Source: Ferruginibacter sp. (GTDB taxonomy: Bacteria > Bacteroidota > Bacteroidia > Chitinophagales > Chitinophagaceae). From it: a stretch of DNA of 53,711 nucleotides. Within the stretch, counting starts at the first letter, position 1; every line of letters begins with the position of its first letter. Shown here in pieces: positions 8,382 to 17,044 of this stretch. The DNA is taken from assembly GCA_025362235.1 (NCBI GenBank), contig JANYGZ010000081.1, positions 1-53,711 on the forward strand. The letters run 5' to 3'. Made by a program: the position numbers and the translations under genes. Below the pieces are notes generated by a model. It was not told the origin of the DNA and did no database searches. It saw only the letters and a program-made list of their open reading frames with translations.

Positions 8382-10062
8382 TTATTTTCAATTGTAAATT
8401 AGTCTCTCCGTTCCATTCATTTTCGTCAATTGTATAAACAAGGTTAAATGGTTTTTTCGATTGCAGTATGTGAAACTTATCGGCAAGATTAAAGCCAATA
8501 CCTGTAAAAGTTGAGTTATTCTGTTTTACTACAAAACGTATATGCTGGTCTTTTACAATTTTTGAATAGCCTGTATCTGTTACATTGCTTGTAACAAAAA
8601 CGGGCCTCATATTTTCCGGGCCAAAGGGTTCCATCTGGCAAATAATATTATATAAAGAAGTATTTATTTCGTTAAATGAAATCGGGGTGTCAATAACAAT
8701 TTCAGGGACCAATAAACGGTCTTCAATAGTTGCTGAAACTACTGCCTCGAATTTATCACTAAAGGCATTTACATCAGCCGGTAAAAGAGAAAGGCCTGCT
8801 GCGGCAAAGTGTCCGCCATAACCGAGTAAGTATTCCCTGCAGGCATGTATTGCTTCATACAAATTATATCCTACTACACTTCTGGCACTTCCTGCTGCAA
8901 TATCACCGCTCCTTGTAAGTACAACGGTTGGCCTATAATATTTTTCGGTAAGCCTGCTTGCAACAATGCCTATCACACCTTTGTGCCAATGTTCTTTATA
9001 AACAACAGTTGTTTTTCTGTTGATAAGTTCAACATCATTTTCAATTATAGCCAATGCTTCTGCTGTAATATTGCTATCTGCTTCTTTACGGTCATTATTA
9101 TCACTATGCAGTAATTTGGCCAGTTCTAATGCAGTATCACTATCCTTCTCAATAAATAATTGCACGGCTTTTTTTGCATCATCCATTCTGCCAGCTGCGT
9201 TTATCCGTGGTGCAATTACAAACACCACATTGTTGATGGATAATTTTTTTTGTATTCCGCCCAGTTGTATCAATGCTTTTATACCTGCGCAGGGATTATT
9301 ATTTATTTGTTCTAAACCAAAATAGGCGAGTATCCTGTTTTCGCCCGTCATAGGTACAATGTCGGCTGCTATTGCAGTAGCTACAAGGTCGAGATAGCAA
9401 AAATAATGTTCTTCGTCTATGCCATACTGTTGAGCCAGCGCAGTGACTAACTTAAAACCAACGCCACAACCGCACAATTCTTTATAAGGATAAGTACAAT
9501 CTTTTTGTTTGGCATTTAAAATGGCTACGGCATCAGGTAATACATCATCAGGCAAATGGTGATCGCATACTATAAAATCAATTCCCAATGTTTTTGCATA
9601 AGCAATCAAGTCAGCTGATTTAATGCCACAGTCCAAAGAAATAATTAAAGTAAAATTATTTTCGGTGGCATAATCAATCCCCATTTTGCTAATTCCATAT
9701 CCTTCCCTGTAGCGGTGGGGTATATAAAATTCAACTAAACTTTTATCATAAATTTTGCAGATAAACTGGTACATCAATGCAACGGAAGTGGTGCCGTCTA
9801 CATCATAATCTCCAAACACCAATATCTTTTCCCTTATATCAATTGCTGTGATAATTCTGTTGACAGCTTTTTGCATGTCTTTCATCAAAAAGGGGTCGTG
9901 CAGGTCAGTTAGTGTTGGCCTGAAATAGGCTTTGGCTTTTTCAAAATTATTGATACCACGTTGCACTAAAATACGGCACAGTCTATTACTTACTTTTAGC
10001 ACTGTTTGCAGAGCTGCTGTTGTGCTTTCATCACCTTGTTGAATATTCCATCTTTTTTCCAT
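8350..10062 (-). CDS. recJ: Single-stranded-DNA-specific exonuclease RecJ
   Basis: The 570-aa protein is a full-length RecJ. The DHH-family catalytic domain contains FGDYDVDG (D85, D87, D89), the LDCG motif near residue 144 and the signature CDHH (D167, H168, H169), which bind Mn/Mg ions. The DHHA1 domain carries GGHFAAAG, and a C-terminal OB fold follows. The enzyme degrades single-stranded DNA 5' to 3' in RecF-type recombination, base-excision and mismatch repair. It lies 61 bp downstream of the polyprenyl synthase gene and overlaps the methyltransferase, forming a probable three-gene operon. Confidence 0.96.
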   Translation of the reverse strand: MEKRWNIQQGDESTTAALQTVLKVSNRLCRILVQRGINNFEKAKAYFRPTLTDLHDPFLMKDMQKAVNRIITAIDIREKILVFGDYDVDGTTSVALMYQFICKIYDKSLVEFYIPHRYREGYGISKMGIDYATENNFTLIISLDCGIKSADLIAYAKTLGIDFIVCDHHLPDDVLPDAVAILNAKQKDCTYPYKELCGCGVGFKLVTALAQQYGIDEEHYFCYLDLVATAIAADIVPMTGENRILAYFGLEQINNNPCAGIKALIQLGGIQKKLSINNVVFVIAPRINAAGRMDDAKKAVQLFIEKDSDTALELAKLLHSDNNDRKEADSNITAEALAIIENDVELINRKTTVVYKEHWHKGVIGIVASRLTEKYYRPTVVLTRSGDIAAGSARSVVGYNLYEAIHACREYLLGYGGHFAAAGLSLLPADVNAFSDKFEAVVSATIEDRLLVPEIVIDTPISFNEINTSLYNIICQMEPFGPENMRPVFVTSNVTDTGYSKIVKDQHIRFVVKQNNSTFTGIGFNLADKFHILQSKKPFNLVYTIDENEWNGETNLQLKIIDVQLSASIN

Positions 10063-10123
10063 GGTAGTAATAAATCCCTCAACTGTATTATCTGTAGATT
10101 TTATGAAACTGTTTTTTACCGGC

Positions 10124-11086
10124 CTAATACTTTCTGTCGGTAGTATAACGTACTAATTCTTCCAGTGCTTTTCTCACTTCGTTATCTGCAAATTCATGTA
10201 AAATCGATAATGCTTCATCTCTATAATTGTTCATTTTTTTGGAAGCATACTCAATGCCACCTGATGCAACCACCGTGTCAATAACATATTTTACCTTTAC
10301 AGTGTTTTTATTTTCATTTTTAATAATATAAATGAGTTCTCTCTTTTTTGCAGCAGCAATATTATTTAAAGTATAAATTAATGGCAGGGTTAATTTTTTT
10401 TCTTTAATATCATTGCCCGTAGGTTTTCCAATATCCTCTTTGCCATAGTCAAACAAATCATCTTTTATTTGAAAGGCGATGCCTACTTTTTCGCCAAATA
10501 ATTTCATCTTGTTGCTGATAACAGTATCCTTGCAAGTACTCCAGGCACCTACTGCACAGGCAGAGGAAAGTAAAGAAGCAGTCTTATTGCGTATAATTTC
10601 AAAATAAATATCTTCCTTAAGATTCAGGTTACGGCTTTTTTCTATCTGCATTAGTTCTCCTTCACTCATTTGTTTTACTGCCTCCGATAAAATACGCAGA
10701 TGCTCAAAATCATTATTGTCTGTTGATAATAGTAAACCTTTTGATAATAGATAATCACCCACTAATACAGCAATTTTATTTTTCCAGATGGCATTTATTG
10801 AAAAAAAACCACGGCGTTCTAAAGAATCGTCTACTACATCATCATGTACTAAAGTTGCAGTGTGTAATAATTCAACCAATGCAGCAGCTCGATATGTGCT
10901 TTCATTAATGGGGCCATGTAGTTTAGCACTTAAAAATACAAACATCGGCCGCAACTGTTTGCCTTTTCGCATTATTATATACTTCATAACCCTGTCAAGC
11001 AAAGGCGTTTGGCTTTTTACAGCTTCAGCGAATTTTTTTTCAAAAGCGCTTAGTTCTTCCCCTATAATATTATTTATAAAATCCAT
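10124..11086 (-). CDS. trans-Polyprenyl diphosphate synthase
   Basis: The 320-aa enzyme is of the long-chain isoprenyl diphosphate synthase family. The first aspartate-rich motif is HDDVVDD (residues 81–87) and the second is KDDLFD (208–213). GKQLRP near residue 42 binds isopentenyl diphosphate. It condenses isopentenyl diphosphate units onto an allylic primer, most likely for the menaquinone side chain. The exact chain length (hexa- to octaprenyl) cannot be read from the sequence. It is the first gene of a minus-strand run with recJ and the methyltransferase. Confidence 0.92.
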   Translation of the reverse strand: MDFINNIIGEELSAFEKKFAEAVKSQTPLLDRVMKYIIMRKGKQLRPMFVFLSAKLHGPINESTYRAAALVELLHTATLVHDDVVDDSLERRGFFSINAIWKNKIAVLVGDYLLSKGLLLSTDNNDFEHLRILSEAVKQMSEGELMQIEKSRNLNLKEDIYFEIIRNKTASLLSSACAVGAWSTCKDTVISNKMKLFGEKVGIAFQIKDDLFDYGKEDIGKPTGNDIKEKKLTLPLIYTLNNIAAAKKRELIYIIKNENKNTVKVKYVIDTVVASGGIEYASKKMNNYRDEALSILHEFADNEVRKALEELVRYTTDRKY

Positions 11087-11275
11087 TAGTTAAAAAATGG
11101 CAATATAGTGCAGTATGTAACGGCTTCAAAGTAAATATTTTAAAAGCTTGTATGTAGTTTAAAAGAAAGACGGTTTATTTTTTGGCTATGCAGCGATTAT
11201 TTAAATATTAAAGTCTAATTTCATGTAAAAATTTGTATATCAGGAGTGTTTATAATCTAAATAAATTATAAAAAA

Positions 11276-11306
11276 TTTGTTTATTAACTCTCATTATCTA
11301 ATTTTG
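11276..11306 (+). promoter_or_regulatory. Consensus Bacteroidota promoter of the OmpA/TSP3 gene
   Basis: TTTG (11276–11279), a 19-nt spacer and TAATTTTG (11299–11306) match the −33/−7 consensus TTTG-N19-21-TAnnTTTG. The predicted transcript has a leader of about 40 nt before the ATG at 11352. The rest of the 265-bp intergenic stretch is AT-rich with nothing else recognised. Confidence 0.8.
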
Positions 11307-11351
11307 TGTAGCAAAACCCGTAAATTTTAGAAATTTAATAATCAACTAGTT

Positions 11352-12968
11352 ATGTCAAGTAAAAAGTACAAATTAATTTTAGGGATGCTTATCTTATTGG
11401 CAAATACCACTTTTGCCCAGGTAAGTACAGGATATAGTGTATTCGATTCTTCTGTAATTCCTTCTAAAAGAATGCCTCAGCAGAATGAATTTATGAATAA
11501 CACTTATAACTTTCCGGCAAAGCCACGGAATATGCTAGAATTGGGTGGATCTATTGGTAGTATTGGCGTTAATGGTGATGTTCCTGCGATATTTCCTGAA
11601 TTTGGCTGGGAGTTACATGCAAGAAAAGCAATTGGATATGTTTTCTCATTACGATTGCAATATCTAAATGGGACACCAAAAGGGATGAGTTGGAAGCCTT
11701 CAGTAAACTATGGCAATAACCCTGCCTGGAATTCTACAGCTCCAAGTAGCACTCTTACCCCAGCACAGTCTTATAAACCTGGTATAGATTATGTTTTTTA
11801 CAATTACAAAACGCATATTCAGGATTTGAGTCTCCAGGGAATTTTTACACTTAATAATATTCGTTTCCACAAACAAAAAAGTAGCGTGGCCATTTATATT
11901 GGTGGCGGTGTAGGAGCAACTTGGTATAATGTAAAAGTTAATTCACTTGGTGCTGATGGTAAAAATTATGCAGCTTTATTTAACAGTATTGCTAATGGTG
12001 GCGATATTACTTACAAAAACAGAAAAACTATCCTTAAGAATTTAAGGGCCGGAATGGATGGAACTTATGAAACACCAGGAGAATCTGAAGGTAATCAGGC
12101 TAATACGCTTGGCAGCAATACATTATTGCCTTCTGCTACTTTTTTAGCGGGTGTAGCTTATAAAATAAATCCCAAAATAAATATCTTTTTAGAAGATCGT
12201 CAGACTGTTGTAAAGACTGATTTATTGGATGGACAACGTTGGCAGGAACATCCTCAGGGAGATGCTGCGTTATCACCAGATTATGATTCTTATAATTACC
12301 TGTCTTTAGGTATTAATTTCAATGTAGGCTCAAAGTCTGTTGAACCTTTATGGTGGATAAATCCTTTGGATTATGCATATAGTGAGCTAAACAATCCTAA
12401 GCACATGAAACTGCCAAAACCAATTTTGGATGATACTGATGGTGATGGTGTAACAGATCAATTGGATCGTGAACCCAATACACCTGCAGGTTGCCCTGTT
12501 GATACCCATGGTGTAACAAGGGATACAGATGGTGATGGTGTTCCTGATTGTAAGGATAAACAATTGATCACGCCTACTGAATGCCAGCCAGTTGATGCTG
12601 ATGGTGTTGGTAAATGCCCTGATCCTGCATGCTGTACTTCTTTAATGGATAGTTTAAAAAATATGGAAGTAAAACCTGCTTGTGCTGCTGATTATCCAAG
12701 CCTTTCCGTTAAAGGTGCAAGTTTGAGTAGCGATACAAAAGCTCTATTAGCCATTGTTGCTACCAAATTAAAAAATAATCCAAATTGCACTATAACAATT
12801 ATTGCTTATCCAGGAGCTTCTAAATCTCAACAGTCTTTAGCTGACAAAAAATTAGATGCAGTTAAAAACTATTTAGTTGAAAAATTAGGTATTAGCCCTG
12901 ACAGGATACTTGTTGACAAAGTAATTGCCGGTGGTGATACTAATACAATAGATATTAAATCTAACTAA
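11352..12968 (+). CDS. Outer-membrane protein with TSP3 repeats and OmpA-like C-terminus
   Basis: The 538-aa protein has a cleavable signal peptide (ends TTFAQ). Residues 50–340 look like an outer-membrane beta-barrel. Acidic calcium-binding thrombospondin type 3 repeats follow (DTDGDGVTDQLD and DTDGDGVPDCKD, about residues 360–420), with a Cys-rich linker. The last 100 residues align with the OmpA C-terminal domain. That domain lacks the TDxxG aspartate, and the conserved arginine of the peptidoglycan site is lysine, so diaminopimelate binding may be lost. Strong promoter and terminator signals suggest an abundant single-gene transcript. Confidence 0.85.
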   Translation: MSSKKYKLILGMLILLANTTFAQVSTGYSVFDSSVIPSKRMPQQNEFMNNTYNFPAKPRNMLELGGSIGSIGVNGDVPAIFPEFGWELHARKAIGYVFSLRLQYLNGTPKGMSWKPSVNYGNNPAWNSTAPSSTLTPAQSYKPGIDYVFYNYKTHIQDLSLQGIFTLNNIRFHKQKSSVAIYIGGGVGATWYNVKVNSLGADGKNYAALFNSIANGGDITYKNRKTILKNLRAGMDGTYETPGESEGNQANTLGSNTLLPSATFLAGVAYKINPKINIFLEDRQTVVKTDLLDGQRWQEHPQGDAALSPDYDSYNYLSLGINFNVGSKSVEPLWWINPLDYAYSELNNPKHMKLPKPILDDTDGDGVTDQLDREPNTPAGCPVDTHGVTRDTDGDGVPDCKDKQLITPTECQPVDADGVGKCPDPACCTSLMDSLKNMEVKPACAADYPSLSVKGASLSSDTKALLAIVATKLKNNPNCTITIIAYPGASKSQQSLADKKLDAVKNYLVEKLGISPDRILVDKVIAGGDTNTIDIKSN

Positions 12969-12982
12969 TTTTTAATATATTT

Positions 12983-13020
12983 CTAAAAAGCCCTTTCGAT
13001 TCATCGAAAGGGCTTTTTAG
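12983..13020. terminator. Intrinsic terminator after the OmpA/TSP3 gene
   Basis: CTAAAAAGCCCTTTCGAT (12983–13000) is perfectly complementary to ATCGAAAGGGCTTTTTAG (13003–13020) around a two-base centre. U-rich on both strands. Confidence 0.92.
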
Positions 13021-13119
13021 TCAACTGGATTTATTTTTATCTTATAGTAGTTTATCAAAATCTTAACGGGGTCTTTTTTGTCTATTGATATTTAGAACTG
13101 ACTTTTGGGTTAAAATCAT

Positions 13120-13127
13120 TAATTTTG
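13120..13127 (+). promoter_or_regulatory. −7 promoter element for the bamD operon
   Basis: TAATTTTG matches TAnnTTTG exactly and ends 9 nt before the bamD ATG, so the mRNA leader would be only a few bases. A TTG within the box is in frame with bamD but is part of the promoter, which favours the ATG at 13137. The −33 box is poor. Confidence 0.5.
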
Positions 13128-13136
13128 CGATTCTTT

Positions 13137-13943
13137 ATGAATTTAATAAAAATATTTGTTCCCGTTCTGGTTTTTGTAGTTTCTTTTTCATCGTGCAGCA
13201 AGTATGCAAAAGTTTCGAAAAATACAGATGCCGTATATAAATTAAGTATGGCCGATAAATATTTTTCGGACGGAAAGTACCGTGATGCACAGCAGCTATA
13301 CGAAGATCTTTATCCTATTTATAAAGGCACAGACAAATTTGAAGAGCTTTATTACAAAGATGCATATTGCTTTTATTATTTAAAAGAGTATAAGGATGCG
13401 GAAAATTTCTTCAAAGGGTTTTCTGAAGTGTTTCCTAACAGCAGTAAGGCAGAGGAAGTAGATTATATGCATGCATTATGTTTTTATAAACAAGTAGCTA
13501 AAGTAGAGCTGGATCAAACGAATACTACTAAATCAATTGGGGTAATGCAAACGTTTATTAATACACACCCTGGTTCATCGAGAGTAAAAGAAGCAACTGG
13601 AATAATAGATACATGCAGGGCAAAGCTTGAAACAAAGGAAGTAAGGGGAGCAGATCTTTATTTTAAAATTGGCCAATACAGGGCAGCTGCAATTTGTTAT
13701 AATAACTTGTTGAGCGACTATCCAGATTCCAAATCGGGGGATGTGTATAAATTAAAATCAGTGATATCCTATTACAAATTTGCCCAGTTGAGCCAATTTA
13801 GTAAACAAGTAGAAAGATATGAAAAAGTAGTTTCTGAGTACAATGATTTTACTGAACGTTACCCTCAAAGTACATATTTGCCAGAAGCATTGGAATATAG
13901 TAATCTAAGTTTAAAAAAAATTAAAGAAATAGAATATGAGTAA
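13137..13943 (+). CDS. bamD: Outer-membrane assembly lipoprotein BamD
   Basis: The 268-aa lipoprotein (lipobox SFSSC, C20) consists of tetratricopeptide-type helical repeats (ADKYFSDGKYRDAQQLYEDL, FPNSSKAEEVDYMHALCFYK, DYPDSKSGDVYKL). It is the periplasmic partner of BamA in inserting beta-barrels into the outer membrane. It opens the block bamD–rpoZ–coaBC–DUF4835, a common order in Bacteroidota, which supports the call. The frame extends to a TTG at 13125, but the ATG at 13137 gives a proper signal peptide and is used here. The stop overlaps rpoZ by 8 bp. Confidence 0.93.
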   Translation: MNLIKIFVPVLVFVVSFSSCSKYAKVSKNTDAVYKLSMADKYFSDGKYRDAQQLYEDLYPIYKGTDKFEELYYKDAYCFYYLKEYKDAENFFKGFSEVFPNSSKAEEVDYMHALCFYKQVAKVELDQTNTTKSIGVMQTFINTHPGSSRVKEATGIIDTCRAKLETKEVRGADLYFKIGQYRAAAICYNNLLSDYPDSKSGDVYKLKSVISYYKFAQLSQFSKQVERYEKVVSEYNDFTERYPQSTYLPEALEYSNLSLKKIKEIEYE

Positions 13944-14277
13944 ACTAAGACGCCAACTGAGCTCAAGTACAAGTAATGTTGTAGAGCCTAAAAATCTTTT
14001 TGATATTAAGCAAAAAACAGGAAACCTGTATGAGTCCATTGCTATTATAGCTAAACGGGCAAATCAGATAAACATTTCCATAAAGGAAGAATTACATAAT
14101 AAGCTTGAGGAATTCGCAAGTCATACAGACAGCCTGGAAGAAATACACGAGAACAAGGAACAGATAGAAATATCAAAAGCATATGAACGTATGCCCAACC
14201 CGGCTTTACTGGCATCACAGGAATTTATGGAAGACAAAATCTATTTCCGTAAAAATGAAGAAGATTTATTTAGTTAA
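13936..14277 (+). CDS. rpoZ: RNA polymerase omega subunit (Bacteroidota type)
   Basis: The 113-aa protein contains the RpoZ/Rpb6 core: ...GNLYESIAIIAKRANQI... near residues 30–48 matches the helix that clasps the beta' subunit. The C-terminal half is acidic (EEIHENKEQIEISKAYERM). It stabilises beta' in RNA polymerase. The Bacteroidota form diverges from the E. coli one and is usually recognised by its place between bamD and coaBC, as here. The start overlaps the bamD stop by 8 bp, suggesting translational coupling. Confidence 0.9.
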   Translation: MSKLRRQLSSSTSNVVEPKNLFDIKQKTGNLYESIAIIAKRANQINISIKEELHNKLEEFASHTDSLEEIHENKEQIEISKAYERMPNPALLASQEFMEDKIYFRKNEEDLFS

Positions 14278-14323
14278 ATTTTTATGTTTATTTAGTATAG
14301 TTAGATAAGAAGTTTTACTTTTA

Positions 14324-14347
14324 AGGACGGCAGAAGCCGTCTTTTTT
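14324..14347 (+). terminator. Terminator-like hairpin abutting the coaBC start codon
   Basis: GACGGC (14326–14331), loop AGAA, GCCGTC (14336–14341), then T6 (14342–14347), with the coaBC ATG starting at 14348. It would end the bamD–rpoZ transcript or act as an attenuator, and it occupies the place where a ribosome-binding site would lie. No clear promoter is seen between rpoZ and coaBC. Confidence 0.75.
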
Positions 14348-15532
14348 ATGCTGCAAGGAAAAAAAATACTTTTAGGAATATCAGGTAGCATAGCGGCTTA
14401 TAAAACAGCCGTACTGGTACGTTTGTTAATTAAGGAAGGCGCAGAAGTAAAAGTTGTGATGACACCTGCTGCCAAAGAATTTGTTTCGCCTTTAACCCTC
14501 TCAACGCTTTCAAAAAATGCAGTATTAACAGATATTGCAAATAACGATTCCTGGAATAACCACGTAATACTTGGAAGATGGGCAGATATAATGATAATTG
14601 CTCCATTAAGCTGCAACTCTTTGGCTAAACTTGCACATGGGCTGTGTGATAATTTATTGACTGCAGTTTATTTGTCTGCCACTTGCCCTGTATTTGTTGC
14701 CCCGGCAATGGATGAAGATATGTGGAACCACCCTGCAACGCAAAATAATGTAGATATAATTAAATCGTTTGGTAATACAATAATACCTGTAGAATCTGGC
14801 GAATTAGCAAGCGGGTTAATTGGCGAAGGAAGAATGGCTGAACCGCAAACAATTGTGAATGCATTAAACAATTGTTTTTTGAGCAGTAAAGAATTGGCAG
14901 GGAAAAAAGTATTGGTTACTGCAGGGCCAACTTACGAAGCAATAGATCCGGTTCGTTTTATAGGGAATCATTCTTCGGGTAAAATGGGAGTAGCTATTGC
15001 AAATGAATTTCAAAAAAGGGGAGCTGAAGTTACCCTTGTATTAGGCCCATCTTCAATAAGTACCATGCCAAATATGAATGTAGTACGGGTGCAATCGGCA
15101 GAGGAAATGTTTGAGGCATGTTCAAATATTTTTGGTACTATGGATATAGCAATAATGAGTGCAGCTGTGGCCGATTATACACCAGCAATAGTGGCAGAAG
15201 AAAAGATAAAAAAATCAACAGACAGGTTTTCCATTGAGTTAAAAAAAACAAAAGATATTTTAAAACACCTTGGTGAAATTAAAAAGGAAAAGCAATTATT
15301 AATAGGTTTTGCCTTGGAAACACAAGATGAAAAAAAATATGCCTTAAAGAAGCTGTCAGAAAAAAATGCAGATTTGATAGTACTGAATTCATTGAATGAT
15401 AACGGGGCAGGTTTTGGATTTGATACAAACAAAATAACTATTTTTGATAAAAGCGGCAGGGAATACCAGTTTGATACTAAATCGAAAACAGCAGTGGCGA
15501 TTGATATTGTAAATACTATTATTCAACTGTAA
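14348..15532 (+). CDS. coaBC: Bifunctional phosphopantothenoylcysteine decarboxylase / phosphopantothenate–cysteine ligase
   Basis: The 394-aa enzyme catalyses two steps of coenzyme A synthesis. The N-terminal flavoprotein CoaC domain (residues 1–180) has GISGSIAAYK, the active-site histidine in NNHVILGRWAD and APAMDEDMW. The C-terminal CoaB domain has VTAGPTYEAIDPVRFIGN, HSSGKMG and a KKTKDIL loop. In the substrate-clamp segment (LASGLIGEGRM) a serine sits where E. coli CoaBC has the reductive Cys158. From memory this is usual in Bacteroidota. It follows a terminator-like hairpin and sits two bases before the DUF4835 gene. Confidence 0.95.
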   Translation: MLQGKKILLGISGSIAAYKTAVLVRLLIKEGAEVKVVMTPAAKEFVSPLTLSTLSKNAVLTDIANNDSWNNHVILGRWADIMIIAPLSCNSLAKLAHGLCDNLLTAVYLSATCPVFVAPAMDEDMWNHPATQNNVDIIKSFGNTIIPVESGELASGLIGEGRMAEPQTIVNALNNCFLSSKELAGKKVLVTAGPTYEAIDPVRFIGNHSSGKMGVAIANEFQKRGAEVTLVLGPSSISTMPNMNVVRVQSAEEMFEACSNIFGTMDIAIMSAAVADYTPAIVAEEKIKKSTDRFSIELKKTKDILKHLGEIKKEKQLLIGFALETQDEKKYALKKLSEKNADLIVLNSLNDNGAGFGFDTNKITIFDKSGREYQFDTKSKTAVAIDIVNTIIQL

Positions 15533-15533
15533 T

Positions 15534-16457
15534 ATGCGCAATACTAAATTACCGTTTCTTTTATTTTTTTTACTGGTACTTAATATTACTCAAGCACAGG
15601 AACTAAATGCACGTGTAACTGTTAATGCCAGCCAGGTAGGTAATAACGTAAATAAGAAAGTTTTTCAGGGCTTACAAACTGCCTTAAATACTTTCTTAAA
15701 TACCCGCAAATGGACCCAGGATAGATTTTTACTTAACGAAAAAATTGATTGTAATTTTTTACTAATTATTCAACCTACAAAAGAAGAAAATATTTACACA
15801 GCTACACTTACTGTGCAGGCGGGAAGGCCAATTTTTAATACAACTTATTTATCACCCATTGTTAATTACAGGGATGACGATATTAATTTCAAGTATCTTG
15901 AATTTCAGCAACTCGACTTCAATGAAAACCGTGTTTCGGGGTCAGAACCGTTGGTGTCTAATTTAACCGCAGTGTTTGCTTATTATGCGTATATGATTTT
16001 AGCTTTTGATTATGACTCTTTTTCGCAACGTGGCGGAGTTCCATATTTTCAGAAGGCCCAAAATATAGTAAATAATGCGCCTGAAACCCGGGGCATTTTA
16101 GGTTGGAAACCGACAGACGGTATTCGTAACCGTTATTGGTTAGTACAAAATATGCAAAACCCTGCCTATGCAATTATGCACGATGTTTATTATGATTACT
16201 ACAGGAAGGCAGGGGATAAGTTATATGAAGATGAAAACCTGGCCAGGGGCGAAATGATGAATGTTTTAAACCTGCTTAATAATTTTAGTGCAGATAATAG
16301 AAACACTATGATTCAACAGTTTTTCTTTCAGGGAAAGACAAATGAATTAATCAGGATTTTTTCAAAGGCAACACCACAGGATAAAGCCAGGGCATCTGAA
16401 TTATTGCAAAAAATAGATATTACCAATGCAGCCAGGTATAAAGATGAATTAAGATAA
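15534..16457 (+). CDS. DUF4835 family protein (PorD-like, type IX secretion associated)
   Basis: The 307-aa protein has an N-terminal signal peptide (ends ITQAQ) and matches in length, start (ELNARVTVNASQV) and gene position the DUF4835 family that follows coaBC in Bacteroidota. Members are often named PorD and linked to the type IX secretion system, but the biochemical role is unsettled. Residues YYAYMILAFDYDSFS and the GWKPTDGIRNRYWL segment are typical. It ends in helices. It overlaps the next start by a single base (TAATG), so the two are translationally coupled. Confidence 0.85.
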   Translation: MRNTKLPFLLFFLLVLNITQAQELNARVTVNASQVGNNVNKKVFQGLQTALNTFLNTRKWTQDRFLLNEKIDCNFLLIIQPTKEENIYTATLTVQAGRPIFNTTYLSPIVNYRDDDINFKYLEFQQLDFNENRVSGSEPLVSNLTAVFAYYAYMILAFDYDSFSQRGGVPYFQKAQNIVNNAPETRGILGWKPTDGIRNRYWLVQNMQNPAYAIMHDVYYDYYRKAGDKLYEDENLARGEMMNVLNLLNNFSADNRNTMIQQFFFQGKTNELIRIFSKATPQDKARASELLQKIDITNAARYKDELR

Positions 16458-17029
16458 TGCGGGCAGTAGCAGTTATTATATTGATAATTTTTTTTGCAGG
16501 GTGTAGTGATAATAATGAATTACCACCAGGCATCTTAGAGGCTAAAAAAATGCAGGTAGTACTTTGGGATGTTTTTATAGCGGAAGGCTATACATCAGAA
16601 TATATAATAAAGGACAGTTTAAAAAATGCCAAAATAGAAAATGCAAAACTACAGCAACAGATTTTTGCTACTCATCAAATTACCAAAAAAGAATTTTACG
16701 ATAGTTACAATTACTACAATAGCCATGCTGATCTAATGAAAAATTTACTTGACAGCATGATAGCAAAAGGGGAGAGGGAAAAAGAAAAAACGCTTTATAG
16801 TAAGCCGATAATACCCATGCATAAGTCATTTTCGCTAATGCCACCCTCGCCAGTATATACCAAATTAGTAATAATACCGATGCCAATACCAATATTACTG
16901 CCAGATGAAAATTCAATGCCCACACAAAATTTTAACCAGGATACACATTTTACACCAACACATTTACCAACACCCCAAGGGTTACATAATTTTAAAACGA
17001 AAAGGAACATTGATACATTACAAAAATAA
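16457..17029 (+). CDS. DUF4296 domain lipoprotein
   Basis: The 190-aa protein has a short lipoprotein signal (FFAGC, C16). Residues 20–105 form the helical DUF4296 domain (ILEAKKMQVVLWDVFIAEGY, then ITKKEFYDSYNYYNSHADLM), common in Bacteroidota lipoproteins of unknown function. The last 75 residues differ in character: proline- and methionine-rich low-complexity sequence (MPIPILLPDENSMP, THLPTPQG) with no predicted fold. Its start overlaps the DUF4835 stop, so it probably shares that gene's role at the envelope. Confidence 0.8.
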   Translation: MRAVAVIILIIFFAGCSDNNELPPGILEAKKMQVVLWDVFIAEGYTSEYIIKDSLKNAKIENAKLQQQIFATHQITKKEFYDSYNYYNSHADLMKNLLDSMIAKGEREKEKTLYSKPIIPMHKSFSLMPPSPVYTKLVIIPMPIPILLPDENSMPTQNFNQDTHFTPTHLPTPQGLHNFKTKRNIDTLQK

Positions 17030-17044
17030 TTTTCACCCAATTTT

